The position numbers were made by a program, and so were the translations under genes. The notes below the pieces were generated by a model. It did no database searches, was not told where the DNA came from, and was given only the letters and a program-made list of their open reading frames with translations. DNA of 38,179 nt from a virus. Every line of letters starts with the position of its first letter. The stretch's first letter is position 1. Shown in pieces: positions 6,592 to 14,333 of this stretch. The stretch lies in the IMG/VR virus record IMGVR_UViG_3300020154_000010, positions 1 to 38,179 of that record; one strand, written 5' to 3'.

Positions 6592-6786
6592 CTCTTCGTT
6601 CACAACACTGACACACCGTGTGCGCACCAAAGCCCCTGGTAACCGAGGTGCAACGCAGATCGTGCCTAGGTATGAGGCGATAACGACCCGTGGATGGCAT
6701 GTGAAGGTTGGGATTGTGTGAAGAGTTGACCTTGGGAACAGGCGCCAGACGCCCCTCTTGGGGCGGCTATCGCAGGCGCAGAGCCG
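6592..6786. other. Intergenic stretch between P2 and the polymerase terminator
   Basis: No gene is supported in about 195 bases. The only minus-strand frame here (start 6700) would run through P2. It contains the second copy of the 18-bp repeat at 6751-6768. Confidence 0.5.
6751..6768. repeat. 18-bp dispersed repeat with hairpin, copy 2
   Basis: GCCCCTCTTGGGGCGGCT, identical to 4560-4577. Here it lies downstream of the polymerase terminator and about 160 bases before P2, not in a clear leader. Confidence 0.75.
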
Positions 6787-6821
6787 AAAAGGGCCCCCTG
6801 GGGGTGGTCACCAAGGGGCCC
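6787..6821 (-). terminator. Intrinsic terminator after DNA polymerase
   Basis: Minus strand GGGCCCC, a 21-base loop region, GGGGCCC, then TTTTC. It lies seven bases after the polymerase stop. Confidence 0.75.
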
Positions 6822-6827
6822 GGTCGG

Positions 6828-8684
6828 TCAGTAGTCAGCGCCGTAGAGCGACCCCCACGACCGTCCGCCGATCTCGGCGTCAGCGGCGATGGGGACGCCC
6901 TTCAGGTCGAACGTCATGCACTCGGTGATGGTGCGAGCGACGTCCGCCGCGTCCTCTTTGGGGGCAGACGCGAGGACTTCATCGTGAATCGGCAGGCGCA
7001 GGAAGGGGACCAGTCCGCGCTGGTCCATGTGGATCAAGGCCTGGCCCAGGCAGTCACGGGCCGTGGACTGAACCAGGTAGTTCGTCACGGCGTACGTACG
7101 ATCCCGGTCCAGCGGCAGGCGGTGCCCCGTAATGGACACGGCCACCATCTGGTTGTTGAAGGCCTCAATGCGCCAGTCCTTGGCCGCGCGGCCGATCTCC
7201 GGGTACACACGGTCGTACGTCGCCATGGCGGACTGAACCTGCGCGAGTGGAGCGCCAGTCTGCCGAGACACGGTTGCTGCCCCACCGCCGTAGACCTTGC
7301 CGAACGCGATTCCCTTGGACACCTTGCGGTCCTTGTCCGTGAACCCTTCACCGAACACGAGTCGTGCCGTAAACGAGTGCAGGTCCTCGCCGGCCGCAAT
7401 GGCGGTCTTCATCCTCTTCACGTCGGCCAGCGCTGCCAGTACCCGCAGCTCCACGGCCTGGAAGTCGGTGCTGATGATGACGTGACCCTCGTCGGCCAGC
7501 AGCGCGCGGCGAATCATCTTGTCCGACGACGGCAGGGTCTGGACTGCGGGGTTCGTGACGGACATGCGGAACGTCCGGGCCTGCATGGACTGAATGTTGG
7601 GGTGGATAAGCCCCTTGGCGTCCACGTTGTCCAGGAAGTTCTGGGCATATGCGCTTCGCCACTTGCCGGCCCTCTTGGACCGCAGCACGGCGTCAGCCAG
7701 CAGGTTCGACCGTCGGGAGCCGATCGGCTTCCAGTCGCGGTCCAGGTCGGCCAGCGCCATCAGGACCGCCTTGTCGACCTTCCAGTTGCCAGAAGCGGTC
7801 TTCTCGGACAGGTGCTCTCCCATGCCGAGAAGTGCATCCGCCACCTTGCGGCCAGAGTTGACGGAATCGACGCCGTACCGGCCGGCCACTGCGGCGAACT
7901 TGTCCGCCTGCTGCGCAAGGTCCCTCTCCAGGCTCTCCGCGTACTCCTGGTCAAGGACCATGCCGGTACGGACCATCTGTGCGCAGATGCGGGCCACGGT
8001 GTGCTCGTAAACGGCCAGCCTCTTCGGGACGCCGAGATTGGCCAGCGTCGCCTCCAGGCGGGGACGCAGGCGGGACGTCAGGATCACGTCCAGGAGGCCG
8101 TACTCCAGGTACGTGGGGTGGTCCAGGGGGACCTTGGCGAACCCCTCCGCAACCTTCAGCTTCAGCTCCTTGAAGACGGACTTGAGGCCGTCCTGCGTGT
8201 CCGGCGCTGCAGGGTCCACGTAGTGCGCTGACAGCGGCTTGAGACCAGAACCAACGCCGCCTTCCATCTGCTGCCGCGGGTCGATGAGCTTGGCCAGGAT
8301 CTGCGTATCCGTGGCCTTGGCGCAGGTGGCCTCCAGGGGGACCCCCAGGTGCTCGTCACAGACCAGCGCGTCGAACCCTGCCCAGTTGTGCCCCGTGATG
8401 TCCGGCAGGACCTCCAGGGCCCAACGAGCGGCTTCTACGTACAGCGGACCGTGTTCGATGGGGAGTGCGTACGCTTCCGTCTCCGTACCGAACTGGGCCA
8501 GGCGGAGGAAGCCGGGGCCCCAGGCGTAGATCTTCAGGCCGCACGTCTCCGTGTCGACAGCGACAGGTGTGCGGGATTCGGCCTGCCGTCGAACCCAGTC
8601 CTGGAAGTGCGCCAAGTCGTGGTGTCGTTCGACCACGAATCCGTCCCAGGCCTGGCCGTTCAGACTTCCGCTGAAATGGCGCAT
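6828..8684 (-). CDS. polA: Family A (pol I-like) DNA polymerase with 3'-5' exonuclease domain
   Basis: Replicates phage DNA. 618 residues from ATG 8684, with GAGAGGGG upstream. The exonuclease domain shows VDTETCGL (Asp44, Glu46), HNWAGFDAL (Asp105) and EYGLLDV (Tyr195, Asp199), so proofreading residues are present. The polymerase part has motif A STDFQAVELRVLA (Asp407, Glu412), motif B RKVSKGIAFGKVYG (Arg453, Lys457) and motif C LPIHDEV (His567, Asp568, Glu569). There is no 5'-3' exonuclease domain, as is usual for phage pol I-like enzymes. The 5' leader carries E3, a hairpin and CGTTAACG; a terminator follows the gene, so it appears to be its own unit. Confidence 0.97.
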   Translation of the reverse strand: MRHFSGSLNGQAWDGFVVERHHDLAHFQDWVRRQAESRTPVAVDTETCGLKIYAWGPGFLRLAQFGTETEAYALPIEHGPLYVEAARWALEVLPDITGHNWAGFDALVCDEHLGVPLEATCAKATDTQILAKLIDPRQQMEGGVGSGLKPLSAHYVDPAAPDTQDGLKSVFKELKLKVAEGFAKVPLDHPTYLEYGLLDVILTSRLRPRLEATLANLGVPKRLAVYEHTVARICAQMVRTGMVLDQEYAESLERDLAQQADKFAAVAGRYGVDSVNSGRKVADALLGMGEHLSEKTASGNWKVDKAVLMALADLDRDWKPIGSRRSNLLADAVLRSKRAGKWRSAYAQNFLDNVDAKGLIHPNIQSMQARTFRMSVTNPAVQTLPSSDKMIRRALLADEGHVIISTDFQAVELRVLAALADVKRMKTAIAAGEDLHSFTARLVFGEGFTDKDRKVSKGIAFGKVYGGGAATVSRQTGAPLAQVQSAMATYDRVYPEIGRAAKDWRIEAFNNQMVAVSITGHRLPLDRDRTYAVTNYLVQSTARDCLGQALIHMDQRGLVPFLRLPIHDEVLASAPKEDAADVARTITECMTFDLKGVPIAADAEIGGRSWGSLYGADY

Positions 8685-8725
8685 GCGGGCGTCCCCTCTC
8701 CGTTAACGCTTGTGGACAGGGGCAA

Positions 8726-8753
8726 GGCCGGACCCCCGTCAGGAGGCCCGGCC
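8726..8753 (-). other. Leader hairpin H1 (junction hairpin family)
   Basis: Minus strand GGCCGGGCC ... GGTCCGGCC, with CTCCTGACGG in the loop. Similar stems occur at 13819, 14294, 14930 and 15192. It lies between E3 and the polymerase start and has no U-tract, so it is more likely a leader structure than a strong terminator. Confidence 0.6.
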
Positions 8754-8763
8754 TGGGCTTGCA

Positions 8764-8790
8764 CTACTGGTCCGGGAAGGACGTCCCCTA
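8764..8790 (-). promoter_or_regulatory. E3: intergenic GGGGACGTCC element
   Basis: Minus strand TAGGGGACGTCCTTCCCGG then ACCAGTAGTG. The first TAG is the stop codon of the small gene at 8788. It lies about 80 bases before the polymerase start. Confidence 0.6.
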
Positions 8791-8898
8791 GCGACGCGGA
8801 CCAGGGTGGATACGACCGCATCGGCACTGCGGATTCCGGAGCCTGGCCCGGTCAGACCGGTAGTGGTACCGCCGTAGTCGCAGCAGAAGAGCAATCAC
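8788..8898 (-). CDS. 36-residue basic protein coupled to primase-helicase
   Basis: GTG at 8898 overlaps the primase-helicase stop by four bases (GTGA). The frame encodes MIALLLRLRRYHYRSD, then RNPQCRCGRIHPGPRR. It is Arg-rich with a Cys-x-Cys, and its stop abuts E3. Coupling, and the fact that it exactly fills the gap, support it; there is no family match and no independent ribosome site. It could be chance. Confidence 0.4.
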   Translation of the reverse strand: MIALLLRLRRYHYRSDRARLRNPQCRCGRIHPGPRR

Positions 8899-11402
8899 GA
8901 CACACCCCCGAAGATGCCGGGCCCGTCGGCCGGCGCGTCGGCATGGTCAGCGGTGACGCGGATTCCCACCAGGGCCACACCAGTCGTGGTGTTCCGGCGC
9001 TGTACCTGCCGCTCCTCCATTGCGTCCAGGAAGGTTCGGCGGGTCCAGCGTTCACGCATGGGCAGGCCCTCCGCCTCACACCAGTGCGTGTAGACCTGGT
9101 ACGCCTGGCCCGCGGACAGCTCTCCGTCCTCGCACGGCTCAAGTACGCCGGGGTAGAAGCCGGCCAGGGCGTCGGACGTGCGCCGGTAGTCCTTGGTGGC
9201 GTCGATGATGCGCTGCGGGTCCTGGAGACCGTGCTGGTACCAGTCCATGGCACCCTGAACGGCCCACGCGGCGATACCCTCCGCCTCTGCCATCAGCTTC
9301 CGGTCCAGCGTGTGATCCCGCTCGTCAGGCTCAAAGAACCGCTTGAAGGGGATGAGCTTGACGCGTCGCCAGAGGCCTTCGTCCTGGCCACGGAACTTAG
9401 GCTTGAAGTTCGTGGCCAGCATCAGCAGGAACGTGGGCTTGAAGGTGAAGAACTCCTGACGCAGGAAGCGTGCGGAGATCTCGTCCTTGCCCGTGATGCG
9501 CTTCAGGACAGCCTCCGACATGGGCTTGCCGGACTCGCCCTCCGACGCCATCACGAACCGGCTGCCGCGCAGGGCCGCAATGTCGTTGGGGATGCCGCCG
9601 CTGGCCCGCTCCTCGAACGTGCTGAACGGCGTCGTCTCCGTGATGGGACGGAAGACGGTCGTCAGTGTGTCCGTAAGCACGCTCTTGCCGTTGGCGCCCT
9701 TGCCGTGCAGCACAGCGAAGCACTGCTCTGAGGTGTGGCCGGTCGTGCCGTAACCGACGAGCCGCTGCATGTACGCCGGCATGTCCGGCATTCCGGGGAA
9801 GATCTCTTCCAGGAACTGGAGGAATCGCGGGCAGGTCGCGCCAGGCCGGTAGTCCAGGTCCAGGCAGTACGTCAGCAGGTCCTCCTTTCGATGCTCACGG
9901 ATGGCGCCCGTGCGCAGGTCCACCGTGCCGTTTCGGAAGGACAGGAGGTCCGGCCGGTCATCAAAGTCCGTAGGGTTCACGTGAACAGCAGGCACCGACT
10001 GAAGCTCGGTCAGGAGATCGTCAATCTTGCGCCGAGTCGTAAACCCCCTGGCGGCCTTGCGCAGGGCCTCCCCAGGGTCTTCCTTCTGGTCGGGGGTCTT
10101 CTCCGCGGACTTCTCCTTGGCAGCGGCCATCAGGGCACGGCCGATGAAGTGGACCGCCTGTCGGACCTTGGTGTCGCTGCGCTTCCAGACACGGCCAGTC
10201 CACACGAAGAAGCCGAGTCCCTCCGCGTACTTGATCGCCCCGTCAGCGAAGGACACCAGGAGGTACGCGTTCAGGACGTCGGACGTGCCGTAGGCCCGCA
10301 GTGCCTCGTAGTACAGATCCGTGACACGGCGGACCTGTTCCGGGTCGGGCACGAGATCCCCCGTGTCGACGTCGGTCAGGCCGACCGGCTGCGGAGTGGC
10401 CGTGGAGGCTGCGTTAACGGCCTCGTCCAGCTCATCCTTGAATGAGGTCACTCGGGTCTCCCGCCAGTGCGTCAGGTCAGTCTTGGGCCCCAGGTCGGGG
10501 ATCGCGAGCTTGTGCGCGGTGACGCCGTTCGCGGCCAGGCCATCCACCAGCCGCTGCGTGAAGCCGCTGCCGGCCGTGTCGTTGTCGCCGGCCAGGATCA
10601 CCCGCTTGTTCTTCAGGCCTGCGGCGAGTTCGGCAACGAGGTCCGGGGAGTTGACGAGGGAGGCCCCGCGGATGATGACCGCGTTGTATCCGGCCGCAAC
10701 CGCGGTCAGGCCGTCGCCAGGGCCCTCCGTGACGATGTACGTGTCCGTGTCCTCGTTGGCCAGGAGCACGCCGTACGCTGCCCAGCGCAGGCCGTCGGGG
10801 TTGGTCAGGGATACCCAGCGGGCGGGGCAGTCTCCGGACACGTCACGGCCCTGGAGACCGCGGGCCACGCCATCGAACCCGTACAGGGGGACGATCAGGC
10901 GCGGGAACTTGCGGAAGCCGGGGGAGCGATAGTTGCGCTGCCGCCCCTCCGCGTCCGTGAACCGCAGGCCGGGAAGCTGTCCGTCGTCCAGGCCAAGGCC
11001 TAGGCGAACCAGATCACCATCGATCCCGAACCGGTCGTTGGCGTACATGCGTGCTGCTGAGGCAGTCTCCGTCTCGCCCCACTGCAATGCCTCCGCTGCA
11101 CTGTCCAGGTACACCCGCAGGGCGGCCACCTCTGCTGTGCCGACCGTTTCCGGCTTGGCAGCGCTCACCGTGCGGGCCGCACCCGTGGCGCCGAACATGT
11201 CGGGCCAGCGCAGGCCTGCAGCGCGAATGACGTCGCTGGTGTCGCAGCCGGCGCGGCACGTCATGCGGACCCTGCCGTCGTCCCCTATCCAGATACGCAG
11301 CGACGGTCGGCTGTCGTTGTGATGCGGACAGCGCGCGATGTACCCGCCATCCGGCTGGTAGTCCACGTCCTGGAAGCGGGCCAGGATCGCGTTAACGTCC
11401 AT
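8895..11402 (-). CDS. Primase-helicase: CHC2 zinc finger, TOPRIM, D5/SF3 helicase
   Basis: Makes primers and unwinds DNA at the phage fork. 835 residues. The N-terminus has a CHC2-type zinc site (Cys25, His28, Cys49, Cys53, in YIARCPHHND and MTCRAGCD). A TOPRIM core follows: YIVTEGPGDGLTAV (about 215), then VILAGDNDTAGSG. The C-terminal half is a D5-type superfamily 3 helicase: VLHGKGANGKSVLTDTL (Walker A, about 570), RFVMASEGESGKPMSE, and FKPTFLLMLATNFKP (sensor region). Fusion of a primase with a D5 helicase is common in actinophages. The start ATG gives MDVNAIL, with CGTTAACG inside codons 3-5 and GAGAGGAG upstream. E4 lies about 35 bases upstream. Confidence 0.95.
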   Translation of the reverse strand: MDVNAILARFQDVDYQPDGGYIARCPHHNDSRPSLRIWIGDDGRVRMTCRAGCDTSDVIRAAGLRWPDMFGATGAARTVSAAKPETVGTAEVAALRVYLDSAAEALQWGETETASAARMYANDRFGIDGDLVRLGLGLDDGQLPGLRFTDAEGRQRNYRSPGFRKFPRLIVPLYGFDGVARGLQGRDVSGDCPARWVSLTNPDGLRWAAYGVLLANEDTDTYIVTEGPGDGLTAVAAGYNAVIIRGASLVNSPDLVAELAAGLKNKRVILAGDNDTAGSGFTQRLVDGLAANGVTAHKLAIPDLGPKTDLTHWRETRVTSFKDELDEAVNAASTATPQPVGLTDVDTGDLVPDPEQVRRVTDLYYEALRAYGTSDVLNAYLLVSFADGAIKYAEGLGFFVWTGRVWKRSDTKVRQAVHFIGRALMAAAKEKSAEKTPDQKEDPGEALRKAARGFTTRRKIDDLLTELQSVPAVHVNPTDFDDRPDLLSFRNGTVDLRTGAIREHRKEDLLTYCLDLDYRPGATCPRFLQFLEEIFPGMPDMPAYMQRLVGYGTTGHTSEQCFAVLHGKGANGKSVLTDTLTTVFRPITETTPFSTFEERASGGIPNDIAALRGSRFVMASEGESGKPMSEAVLKRITGKDEISARFLRQEFFTFKPTFLLMLATNFKPKFRGQDEGLWRRVKLIPFKRFFEPDERDHTLDRKLMAEAEGIAAWAVQGAMDWYQHGLQDPQRIIDATKDYRRTSDALAGFYPGVLEPCEDGELSAGQAYQVYTHWCEAEGLPMRERWTRRTFLDAMEERQVQRRNTTTGVALVGIRVTADHADAPADGPGIFGGVS

Positions 11403-11436
11403 GTGCGGGGACTCCTCTCGTCAGGGGTCTGTCAAT

Positions 11437-11460
11437 CCCTGACCGGGAAGGACGTCCCCT
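11437..11460 (-). promoter_or_regulatory. E4: intergenic GGGGACGTCC element
   Basis: Minus strand AGGGGACGTCCTTCCCGG then TCAGGGATTGACAG. It lies immediately after the terminator at 11469-11497 and about 35 bases before the primase-helicase start. A post-terminator position favours a promoter. It lacks the GTAG seen in the other copies. Confidence 0.6.
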
Positions 11461-11468
11461 GCAACGAC

Positions 11469-11497
11469 AAAGCCCCCGGCCAGCAAGGGCCAGGGGC
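11469..11497 (-). terminator. Intrinsic terminator after resolvase-like gene
   Basis: Minus strand GCCCCTGGCC, loop CTTGCT, GGCCGGGGGC, then TTTG. Ten pairs with one G-T wobble. Confidence 0.75.
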
Positions 11498-11507
11498 AGG
11501 TGTCGGA

Positions 11508-12008
11508 TCAAGCGTTAACGGCAGGCTGCGCGGCTCGGACAGCGGCCAGTACCGCGGCGAACTCGGACAGGGTCCAGGTCCAGTAGCCTCGCGCGTTGTT
11601 GATCAGCGGCGGAGGTATTTCCAGGGTCAGCGGGAAACGTGCGTACATCTCCGCTGTGATGTGCACGCGGGCCAGGGCCGGACCCTTGCCACGCGTCTTG
11701 TGGATGACAACGCCGTAGGGGAAGCCTGCGTTAACGGCCTCCACTTCGGCCTGTCGCAGCCATGTGGGCACGGCCGGCGACTTGACGTCCTTGGCCTCCA
11801 GGATGAACGGCCAGGCGTGCAGGTCACCGACGTCCAGGGCGCCTTCCTGCTGCTGCCGCTTGATGTTGCGCCAGTCCAGCGCGTTCAGGAAGCGTCGCGC
11901 AGGCGGGAGGTCCATCCAGTCGTCCCGGTATAGGCCCAGAGTGACGTTCAGGAAGTCGCGTATGGCGGACTCCCAGGCGGTACCGCGGGCCTTGGAGGGG
12001 TTGGTCAC
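11508..12008 (-). CDS. PD-(D/E)XK nuclease, Holliday-junction-resolvase-like
   Basis: 166 residues, ATG overlapping the upstream stop by four bases. KARGTAWESAIRDFL (Glu13) followed by GDLHAWPFILEAKDVK gives Asp62, Glu71 and Lys73, the D...ExK active site of PD-(D/E)XK enzymes; the early Glu is typical of resolvases. The rest, with FPYGVVIHKTRGKG, fits a compact nuclease that resolves branched DNA before packaging. Last gene of a chain of coupled small genes and followed by a terminator. A role in replication or recombination agrees with the nearby primase, polymerase and exonuclease. A VRR-NUC-type nuclease is an alternative. Confidence 0.75.
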   Translation of the reverse strand: MTNPSKARGTAWESAIRDFLNVTLGLYRDDWMDLPPARRFLNALDWRNIKRQQQEGALDVGDLHAWPFILEAKDVKSPAVPTWLRQAEVEAVNAGFPYGVVIHKTRGKGPALARVHITAEMYARFPLTLEIPPPLINNARGYWTWTLSEFAAVLAAVRAAQPAVNA

Positions 12009-12946
12009 CGCGCCCCCTTGACGATCGACTGGATGGACCGAATCAGATGCGCGTCCGAGGCTCCGCCGTTCTTGATGTTGGACTCGATGCGGGTCAGCGC
12101 GTCGCGCAGCTTCGCGTTCTCGTCCCGAGCACGGTTGAGATCGAACGCCAACCGCTTGCCGTAGTTGTGCTGCCCGCGAAGCTCCGCGCGCAGGCGGGCG
12201 TTCTCGTCACGCGCGCTCTCAAGCTCCGACAGGTTGAAATCCGCACGCTCCCGCTCGCTGTCCATCAGGGCGTCGACTCGTTCAAAGTCAGCGCGCAGGC
12301 GGGCGTTCTCGGCGGCAAGCCCCTGCACCTGCGCATGGCAGTCGGCCAGCAACTCGCTGTGCTCTGCGTCAGCCACGGCCATGGCGCGCGTAACAGCCTT
12401 GTCGGCCAGGGGCAGGGAACCCTTGATCGCTTCCTCGTAGCACTCTCGCCGGTCGTTCCGCTCGTCAGCGGCAGGTGCCTGGTCCGTGGGGCAGCCACAC
12501 CCCCAGTTGTGCGTGAGGGGTGTCGGGCAGGCGCGTTCGGCAGCGTCGTATTTGCTACCACCGATCACAGCGGGGTTGCCGTGCGACGGACAGTCCTCGT
12601 CCGGGTACTGAGGGCCCTCTGTGCGGTAGTCACCGACCGGGCCACACGTGCACGCGCTGTCACGCACCCTTCGCCGGGGCACGGTCCCTTCCTGCAAGCG
12701 CCGTTGGAGTTCCGCCGCAGCCTCGTCAGACATGGGGGCGGTCAGCCTCCGATCAAATTCAGCAGCGTGGTCAACCGGGCAGTCCTCGGGAGGTGCAGGG
12801 TCACAGACGCATTCCGGGGTACTGCCATCGCTGTCGTACTGGTCAGACCACTCCGGAAACGCGTGCCCGAATCGGGTATCCAGATCGCTGCCGTCCAAGA
12901 ACGCTCTCTTGTCGGCGTTCGCACCCTTGCTGTGCTCGTTGCTCAT
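12005..12946 (-). CDS. Cys-rich, coiled-coil protein of unknown function
   Basis: 313 residues, ATG overlapping the upstream stop (ATGA). The N-terminal half is acidic with several Cys pairs: CVCDPAPPEDC, CTCGPVG, ACPTPLTHNWGCGC. The C-terminal half is a long coiled coil with heptad repeats AAENARLRADF, ARDENARLRAEL and ARDENAKLRDAL, which are repeated at DNA level too. The Cys pairs may bind zinc. The layout suggests an oligomerising scaffold or DNA-binding accessory, but no family is recognised. It is coupled at both ends to neighbours. Confidence 0.75.
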   Translation of the reverse strand: MSNEHSKGANADKRAFLDGSDLDTRFGHAFPEWSDQYDSDGSTPECVCDPAPPEDCPVDHAAEFDRRLTAPMSDEAAAELQRRLQEGTVPRRRVRDSACTCGPVGDYRTEGPQYPDEDCPSHGNPAVIGGSKYDAAERACPTPLTHNWGCGCPTDQAPAADERNDRRECYEEAIKGSLPLADKAVTRAMAVADAEHSELLADCHAQVQGLAAENARLRADFERVDALMDSERERADFNLSELESARDENARLRAELRGQHNYGKRLAFDLNRARDENAKLRDALTRIESNIKNGGASDAHLIRSIQSIVKGAR

Positions 12947-13086
12947 GACCCCTCCACTTCGTTAACCAACTCAGGTGTGATCCACGCTGCGCGGACAGCG
13001 GGAGTGAGGCAGGCGACGTCGACAGGCTCTTGGTCAGGCACGGGCCAGACCGGGTGGCAGTTGTCGGGGATGCCGGTTCGGTTCAC
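12943..13086 (-). CDS. 47-residue protein, coupled at both ends
   Basis: GTG 13086 overlaps the upstream stop by four bases, with GGAGG five bases before it. The stop TGA overlaps the next ATG (ATGA). Encodes MNRTGIPDNCHPVWPVPDQE, then PVDVACLTPAVRAAWITPEL. No family recognised. Perfect fit between two coupled genes and a strong ribosome site make it convincing. Confidence 0.7.
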   Translation of the reverse strand: MNRTGIPDNCHPVWPVPDQEPVDVACLTPAVRAAWITPELVNEVEGS

Positions 13087-13280
13087 GAGTCCTCCAGTTC
13101 ACGGCGCCAGAGTCGCGCTTCCGTTCGGCGGATCTGCCGACGGTGCTGACGGCCGTTGTCGCCCTCGTCCATGTAGCGGTTGGGCAGGATGCGGGAGTTG
13201 CCGGACACCCCGCTGTTGCGCTTGAAGCGTCGGTGCCAGCGCCAGCGGCCAGTGAGGGGGACAGGGTCACGACGGAACAT
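13083..13280 (-). CDS. Very basic 65-residue protein
   Basis: ATG 13280, chosen because AAGGAGG lies ten bases upstream with CGTTAACG filling the whole gap between ribosome site and start. Sequence MFRRDPVPLTGRWRWHRRFK, later RQHRRQIRRTEARLWRRELE, is rich in Arg and Trp. Possibly a nucleic-acid-binding peptide; no family recognised. The stop overlaps the next GTG. Confidence 0.65.
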   Translation of the reverse strand: MFRRDPVPLTGRWRWHRRFKRNSGVSGNSRILPNRYMDEGDNGRQHRRQIRRTEARLWRRELEDS

Positions 13281-13282
13281 CG

Positions 13283-13384
13283 TTAACGCCTCCTTCTCCA
13301 CGGGCGGACGTCCAGGGCCCAGCAGAGGGCAGTGATGACGGACAGGAGGGTCAGGACTCGGAACAGGACGTCGATGGGGGTCAC
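13283..13384 (-). CDS. 33-residue single-pass membrane peptide
   Basis: GTG 13384 overlaps the upstream stop by four bases. MTPIDVLFRVLTLLSVITAL continues CWALDVRPWRRRR: one hydrophobic helix followed by a positive tail, predicting the C-terminus inside. The stop TAA lies in the CGTTAACG that precedes the next start, two bases away. The role is unknown. Confidence 0.6.
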   Translation of the reverse strand: MTPIDVLFRVLTLLSVITALCWALDVRPWRRRR

Positions 13385-13590
13385 GGCTGTACCTCCGTCA
13401 CTTCCACGCGGATACGGAAGGTTGCCGTGTCTCCGCCGTTGGCCGGCGTCTCGTACTCGACCGTGATTGAGTCGTCGTCCCCGCCAGTCATGCGAATCCG
13501 GCTCTGCGGTCCGCTGTTCGGGAAGGTGTACCCCGGCAGCCATTCAGCGAGGGTGCTCAGGGCGTCGTCTGTGATGTTCTCTGGGGTCAC
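13381..13590 (-). CDS. Acidic 69-residue protein of unknown function
   Basis: GTG 13590 overlaps the upstream stop by four bases. It begins MTPENITDDALSTLAEWLPG, a helix, followed by beta-rich DSITVEYETPANGGDTATFR and a C-terminal strand. No known family recognised. It is part of the seven-gene coupled chain 13778 to 11508. Confidence 0.65.
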   Translation of the reverse strand: MTPENITDDALSTLAEWLPGYTFPNSGPQSRIRMTGGDDDSITVEYETPANGGDTATFRIRVEVTEVQP

Positions 13591-13778
13591 TGGCCGGCCC
13601 CCTGCACTGTCTGGCGAACCTCAGCGCCGCGGGCCACGGCCTGGCCGATGGCGTCCTGGTACCGGCCCCAGTCCTTGCGCTGTGTCGCGTTGGGACAGAC
13701 GACAATGACGTCCCCCAGTCCCATGACCCTGATGTCTCCCAGAGGAGCGGCGTACAGCTTGCCTACCAGTCGGCGCAT
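13587..13778 (-). CDS. 63-residue protein of unknown function
   Basis: ATG 13778 with AGGGAG seven bases upstream and CGTTAACG (near 13793) before that. MRRLVGKLYAAPLGDIRVMG followed by DVIVVCPNATQRKDWGRYQD suggests a small alpha/beta protein. It heads the coupled chain; a leader hairpin (13819-13844) lies upstream. Confidence 0.65.
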   Translation of the reverse strand: MRRLVGKLYAAPLGDIRVMGLGDVIVVCPNATQRKDWGRYQDAIGQAVARGAEVRQTVQGAGQ

Positions 13779-13818
13779 GTGCGTCTCCCTGTCGTTAACG
13801 GCTGTTGGCACGGCCCAA

Positions 13819-13844
13819 GCCGGACCCCAGGGAAGGGGCCCGGC
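13819..13844 (-). other. Leader hairpin H2
   Basis: Minus strand GCCGGGCCCC, loop TTCCCT, GGGGTCCGGC, followed by TTGGGCCGTGCCAACAG. Ten pairs with one G-T wobble. Confidence 0.65.
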
Positions 13845-13859
13845 CGGTGGCAGGGAGGG

Positions 13860-14255
13860 TCAGATCTTGGTGAGTCTGGAGCCGTAGTTGTAGTGGCTGA
13901 CCAGGACAGGCAGCGTCCAGTTCTGGTAAGCGTCACCGACGTCAGGTTCGGTGCAGGAGAACAGCGGCATACCGCTGCCGTCGTACGCTCCCGTGAACGC
14001 CCACATGTCGCCCGAGGGGTCCCGGTACTTGGCCTTCAGGTCGTACGTCACGCCCTCGTACTCGTAGGTGTCGTCGGCCTGGGCCGTCGGTGCCATCAGG
14101 GCGTCGTAAACGCGCCCGTTGGCCCCGTCACCAGCGCCGTAGAGTTGCTTGCCCGTAAGGCTCACAAGCCAGGCGTGCTCCTCAGCGGACAGGGTCAGCG
14201 TGTAGACGTCCTCCGTGGTGGTGATCTCGCGCGTCGTCTTGATGGCTTCAGCCAT
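13860..14255 (-). CDS. 131-residue protein of unknown function
   Basis: ATG 14255 with GAGAGGA about six bases upstream. It starts MAEAIKTTREITTTEDVYTL, continues TLSAEEHAWLVSLTGKQLY, then a beta-rich region with YEYEGVTYDLKAKYRDPSGD and TLPVLVSHYNYGSRLTKI. The pattern of short strands suggests a small beta domain. No domain recognised. Hairpins flank it on both sides. Confidence 0.7.
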   Translation of the reverse strand: MAEAIKTTREITTTEDVYTLTLSAEEHAWLVSLTGKQLYGAGDGANGRVYDALMAPTAQADDTYEYEGVTYDLKAKYRDPSGDMWAFTGAYDGSGMPLFSCTEPDVGDAYQNWTLPVLVSHYNYGSRLTKI

Positions 14256-14293
14256 TGCAGGTCCTCTCATGGAAGGGGTCTGGCACGGCCCAA

Positions 14294-14319
14294 GCCGGAC
14301 CCCCGTCAGGAGGCCCGGC
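14294..14319 (-). other. Leader hairpin H3
   Basis: Minus strand GCCGGGCC, CTCCTGACGG region, GGTCCGGC, then TTGGGCCGTGCCAGACC. Stem, wobble position and flank match H2. Confidence 0.65.
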
Positions 14320-14333
14320 CAGCGGCAGGGAGG

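Noticed and set aside
6509-6700. 63-codon minus-strand frame with several Cys
   Set aside because: It would span promoter P2 and its operator and has no ribosome site.
6708-8231. Long plus-strand open frame (507 codons) antisense to the polymerase
   Set aside because: The minus strand carries all polymerase motifs. The plus frame is a by-product of high GC at third positions and has no ribosome site or family.
8349-9731. Long plus-strand open frame (460 codons) antisense to polymerase and primase
   Set aside because: Spans two well-supported minus-strand genes and their regulatory gap; composition is that of an antisense shadow.
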